DNA from: Cyanobacteria bacterium M_surface_7_m2_037 | GTDB taxonomy: Bacteria > Cyanobacteriota > Cyanobacteriia > PCC-6307 > Cyanobiaceae | Direction of reading: 5' to 3' | Assembly: GCA_016882585.1 (NCBI GenBank) | Contig: VGPP01000024.1 | Coordinates: forward strand, 1-16,816 | Length of the DNA: 16,816 nt | Shown here: positions 15,128-16,816 of the stretch, one piece after another | How the letters are laid out: every line of letters starts with the position of its first letter | How positions within the stretch are numbered: the stretch's first letter is position 1 | Program-made: the position numbers and the translations under genes | Notes under the pieces: model-generated | Told to the model about the DNA's origin: nothing | The model's database searches: none | The model's input: only the letters and a program-made list of their open reading frames with translations

Positions 15128-15594
15128 TGGCTAGCCCCACGTTGTATCTGGCTTCGCCCTACGGGTTTTCAGCCCATTGGCGTGAACGGCTCTTGCCGGA
15201 TTTCATCACAGCTCTGGAGCAGCTTGGCCTGGAGGTGTGGGAACCCTTCAGCCGCAATGGTCAGGTGGATCTGGCGCAACCCGGCTGGGCCTGGCGCGTG
15301 GCCCAGGCGGATCTGCAGGATGTGCGCGAGGCCGATGCACTGCTGGCGATCGTGAATGGAACACCCCCGGATGAAGGGGTGATGCTGGAGCTGGGTGCAG
15401 CGATTGCACTGGGAAAACCGGTGTTCCTCTATCGCGACGACTTTCGCCGCTGCAGCGACTCCGAGGACTATCCCCTCAATCTGATGGTGTTCAGCGGGCT
15501 GCCACAACAGGGCTGGCAGGACTGGCTCTATGGATCGATCGCGGAGTTCAGCGATCCAGCCAAGGCACTGATGCGCTGGCTGAACAGCCGCTAG
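15127..15594 (+). CDS. nucleoside 2-deoxyribosyltransferase family protein
   Basis: A 155-residue Rossmann-like protein. YLASPYGFS (7-15) is the N-terminal strand and substrate loop. ADLQDVREADALLAIVNGTPPDEGVMLELGAAIALGKPVFLYRDDFR (61-107) is the family core, with Asp82 and the predicted catalytic nucleophile Glu88 in the D-E-G-V-x-x-E-L-G motif. Family members move 2-deoxyribose between bases or hydrolyse deoxynucleosides or their monophosphates. The start ATG shares one base with the phosphoribosyltransferase stop, so the product base of one enzyme could be substrate for the other; this coupling is inference. The stop (15592-15594) lies 4 bp from the convergent small membrane-protein gene, leaving no obvious terminator. 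Confidence 0.87.
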   Translation: MASPTLYLASPYGFSAHWRERLLPDFITALEQLGLEVWEPFSRNGQVDLAQPGWAWRVAQADLQDVREADALLAIVNGTPPDEGVMLELGAAIALGKPVFLYRDDFRRCSDSEDYPLNLMVFSGLPQQGWQDWLYGSIAEFSDPAKALMRWLNSR

Positions 15595-15598
15595 CGGC

Positions 15599-15760
15599 TC
15601 AGTCGTCGAAGTCTTTGTCGTGCTTGTTCATGGCCTCCACCACCATGTCTTCGATCATGTGGCGGGTTTCCTGGCGGCTGTGGTGGCCCGCGGTGCGTTG
15701 AATCGTGTAGTAGGCGATCAGCATCACCGGCAGGATCCCGAGACAGGCGATCAACAACAT
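15599..15760 (-). CDS. 53-residue single-pass membrane protein with charged tail
   Basis: A clear small gene. MLLIACLGILPVMLIAYYTI (1-20) is one transmembrane segment. QRTAGHHSRQETRHMIEDMV and VEAMNKHDKDFDD then form a soluble, amphipathic-looking helix and an acidic C-terminus. The hydrophobic then charged pattern fills the frame from ATG to TGA and uses the GC-rich codons of its neighbours, whereas the overlapping longer frames on the same strand give Arg/His/Pro-rich nonsense. I do not recognise a named family. Its ATG (15758-15760) is divergent from the cyAbrB gene over 73 bp, so regulation by that protein is possible. Confidence 0.7.
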   Translation of the reverse strand: MLLIACLGILPVMLIAYYTIQRTAGHHSRQETRHMIEDMVVEAMNKHDKDFDD

Positions 15761-15814
15761 GGCGGAGATCAGTGGCCAAGGGATGGCACAGTACCGCCCG
15801 AGCGTTATTGTTGG

Positions 15815-15825
15815 ATTGATTCAAT
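15815..15825. promoter_or_regulatory. ATTGA-T-TCAAT inverted repeat in the shared abrB / small-protein promoter region
   Basis: Five-base arms around one T in an AT-rich patch (TTATTGTTGGATTGATTCAATTCC) that stands out in GC-rich DNA, 8 bp before the cyAbrB ATG. The patch is a reasonable place for promoter elements and self-regulation, but no -35/-10 pair is convincing and AbrB proteins do not bind a strict consensus. Confidence 0.35.
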
Positions 15826-15833
15826 TCCGATCC

Positions 15834-16196
15834 ATGCTCACCGGCTCTGAACTGCTGGCCAAGGTCAAAGAACTTGGCGACGTGTCGAAATCCGATCTGG
15901 TGCGCAGCTGCGGCTATGTGAGCACCAAGAAGGATGGTGGGGAGCGCCTGAACTTCACCGCCTTCTACGAAGCTCTGCTCGAAGCCAAAGGTCTGAGCCT
16001 CGGCAACGATGGCGTGGGCCGTGGCAAAGGCGGTCGCAAGCTGAGCTACACCGCCACCGTGCAGGGCAACGGCAACCTGCTGATTGGCAAGGCCTACACC
16101 GCCATGCTTGATCTCAAGCCCGGCGACGAGTTCGAGATCAAACTGGGTCGCAAGCAGATCAAACTGATCCCCGCCGGCGCCACCGAAGAGGAGTGA
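15834..16196 (+). CDS. cyanobacterial AbrB-like transcriptional regulator (cyAbrB)
   Basis: A 120-residue cyAbrB protein. The N-terminal part is LTGSELLAKVKELGDVSKSDLVRSCGYVSTKKDGGERLNFTAFYEALLEAKG (2-53), typical of cyAbrBs. The AbrB swapped-hairpin domain is at about 71-112 (LSYTATVQGNG, then IGKAYTAMLDLKPGDEFEIKLGRKQIKLIP). The position of the DNA-binding domain at the C-terminus distinguishes cyAbrBs from Bacillus AbrB. In model cyanobacteria they regulate carbon and nitrogen metabolism and redox genes; which paralogue this is cannot be said. ATG 15834 is chosen because cyAbrB homologues begin with this LTGxxLL stretch; in-frame ATGs at 15759 and 15783 would add unrelated residues. It is followed by a strong intrinsic terminator. 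Confidence 0.92.
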   Translation: MLTGSELLAKVKELGDVSKSDLVRSCGYVSTKKDGGERLNFTAFYEALLEAKGLSLGNDGVGRGKGGRKLSYTATVQGNGNLLIGKAYTAMLDLKPGDEFEIKLGRKQIKLIPAGATEEE

Positions 16197-16217
16197 TCGC
16201 AGCGCGATCCCTACAGC

Positions 16218-16247
16218 AAAGCCCCGGCGCATGCCGGGGCTTTTTTT
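16218..16247 (+). terminator. strong rho-independent terminator of the cyAbrB gene
   Basis: Stem AAAGCCCCGGC (16218-16228) and GCCGGGGCTTT (16233-16243) around GCAT, followed by seven T in a row (16241-16247). It begins 21 bp after the cyAbrB stop and insulates ferredoxin from the upstream gene. Confidence 0.93.
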
Positions 16248-16376
16248 GCGCCGACCTTCAAACCATGATCCATGCGGGATCGGGCCGTGAGCCGTGCTGG
16301 CCAACCTGTAGTGGCAATCACATCAGTGCTGATCAGGCCGGAACAGCATTGGATGAACGGTTGCAACACCCGATCC

Positions 16377-16661
16377 ATGGCCTCCTACACGATCACCCTG
16401 GACAGTGGAGAACGCTTCAGCTGCTCCGAAGACACCTACATCCTCGATGCCGCCGACGAGCAGGGCATCGACCTGCCCTACTCCTGCCGTGCCGGCGCCT
16501 GCAGCACCTGCGCCGGCAAGCTGATCAGCGGCAAGGTCGACCAGAGCGATCAGTCGTATCTCGACGATGAACAGATGAATCAGGGCTACGCCTTGCTCTG
16601 TGTCAGCTACCCCCTGAGCGACTGCACGATCAAGCCCAATGCAGAAGAAGATCTGATCTGA
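16377..16661 (+). CDS. petF: plant-type [2Fe-2S] ferredoxin
   Basis: A 94-residue soluble electron carrier that takes electrons from photosystem I to FNR and other reductases. The cluster ligands are all present: Cys37, Cys42 and Cys45 in YSCRAGACSTCAG and Cys75 in LLCVSYP. DTYILDAADEQGIDLP and KVDQSDQSYLDDEQ are typical photosynthetic ferredoxin segments, and the acidic C-terminus EEDLI fits, though Ile replaces the usual final aromatic residue. The N-terminal hairpin is a few residues shorter than in the common 97-99 residue form. ATG 16377 (MASYTITL) is chosen; ATG 16353 is in frame eight codons earlier but adds unrelated residues. Upstream DNA (16248-16376) should carry its promoter; I see ATCAG-TG-CTGAT at 16322-16333 but no clear -10/-35. 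Confidence 0.95.
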   Translation: MASYTITLDSGERFSCSEDTYILDAADEQGIDLPYSCRAGACSTCAGKLISGKVDQSDQSYLDDEQMNQGYALLCVSYPLSDCTIKPNAEEDLI

Positions 16662-16709
16662 CAAGGCTGCCGGGACACCAGTTCCGTAGTGATCGTTACC
16701 TGGAGGGGG

Positions 16710-16816
16710 ATGGATCGCTCCATAGGGTTCCAGCAGCTCAGAAACCCGATGGCAGCATCCCCCGCCCAGAACCAGGATCCCTCGCACCGTTCAGGGCCTG
16801 AGCTGGAACGGGGTGA
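16710..16816 (+). CDS. 5' end of an unidentified gene, running off the window
   Basis: An open frame starts at ATG 16710 just after GGAGGGGG, or at the in-frame ATG 16749, and stays open to the last base. The first residues (from 16749 MAASPAQNQDPSHRSGPELERG) are polar and Pro/Ser-rich, like a disordered leader before a domain outside the window. No family can be assigned. It begins 48 or 87 bp after the ferredoxin stop, on the same strand, with no terminator visible between them. Confidence 0.4.
   Translation, partial: MDRSIGFQQLRNPMAASPAQNQDPSHRSGPELERG

Noticed and set aside
15591..16304. 237-codon minus-strand open frame opposite cyAbrB
   Set aside because: It crosses the cyAbrB gene and its terminator. 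In the part before 15760 a different frame encodes a coherent 53-residue membrane protein.
16323..16787. 154-codon minus-strand open frame opposite ferredoxin
   Set aside because: Ferredoxin is unambiguous on the plus strand; the Val/Gly/Ala-rich product mirrors its codons.

Overview
The window looks like chromosome of a GC-rich unicellular cyanobacterium of the Synechococcus/Cyanobium type. The evidence is a Psb32-like TPM-domain protein, a plant-type [2Fe-2S] ferredoxin, a cyanobacterial AbrB-like regulator (cyAbrB) with its DNA-binding domain at the C-terminus, a class I fructose-bisphosphate aldolase, and tightly packed GC-rich genes. No tRNA, rRNA, CRISPR array, insertion sequence or prophage block was recognised. 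This assignment rests on protein families read by eye, not on a database search.

Layout. Bases 1-3610 hold the 3' part of aroB (shikimate pathway), a convergent MidA/NDUFAF7-type methyltransferase, a divergent psb32-like gene, and a convergent secreted GH104 lysozyme-like protein. The lysozyme gene has a comparatively AT-rich 328-bp upstream region. Bases 3939-5908 (minus strand) are a translationally coupled pair: a calcineurin-like phosphoesterase followed by a GT-B glycosyltransferase. nadA (5926-6894) is divergent from this pair across only 17 bp. A VapBC toxin-antitoxin module (6937-7490) lies between nadA and the class I aldolase. Its promoter region carries repeated TGATGC/GCATCA half-sites that begin inside the nadA stop codon, and its toxin overlaps the aldolase gene tail to tail by 7 bp.

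Bases 8655-14082 are the most distinctive region: a ligase-associated DNA-repair operon of MBL/beta-CASP exonuclease, ATP-dependent DNA ligase and Lhr-like DEXH helicase. The genes are coupled by TGATG and ATGA overlaps. The PdeM endonuclease that often completes this cassette does not follow; a YccF-like membrane protein gene sits 25 bp downstream instead. The helicase has a roughly 65-residue insertion between motifs I and Ia whose DNA is less GC-rich and palindrome-bearing.

Bases 14582-15594 hold a doubtful 36-codon ORF and a coupled phosphoribosyltransferase / nucleoside 2-deoxyribosyltransferase pair that looks like nucleobase salvage. At 15599-15760 on the minus strand is a 53-residue single-pass membrane protein, divergent from the cyAbrB gene. 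That gene ends in a strong intrinsic terminator. petF (ferredoxin) and the first codons of an unidentified gene close the window.

Most of the window is conserved cyanobacterial housekeeping. The accessory-looking parts are vapBC, the repair operon, the endolysin-like secreted enzyme and the salvage pair. Start codons are often not ATG: the methyltransferase and glycosyltransferase appear to use GTG, and nadA and the lysozyme TTG.
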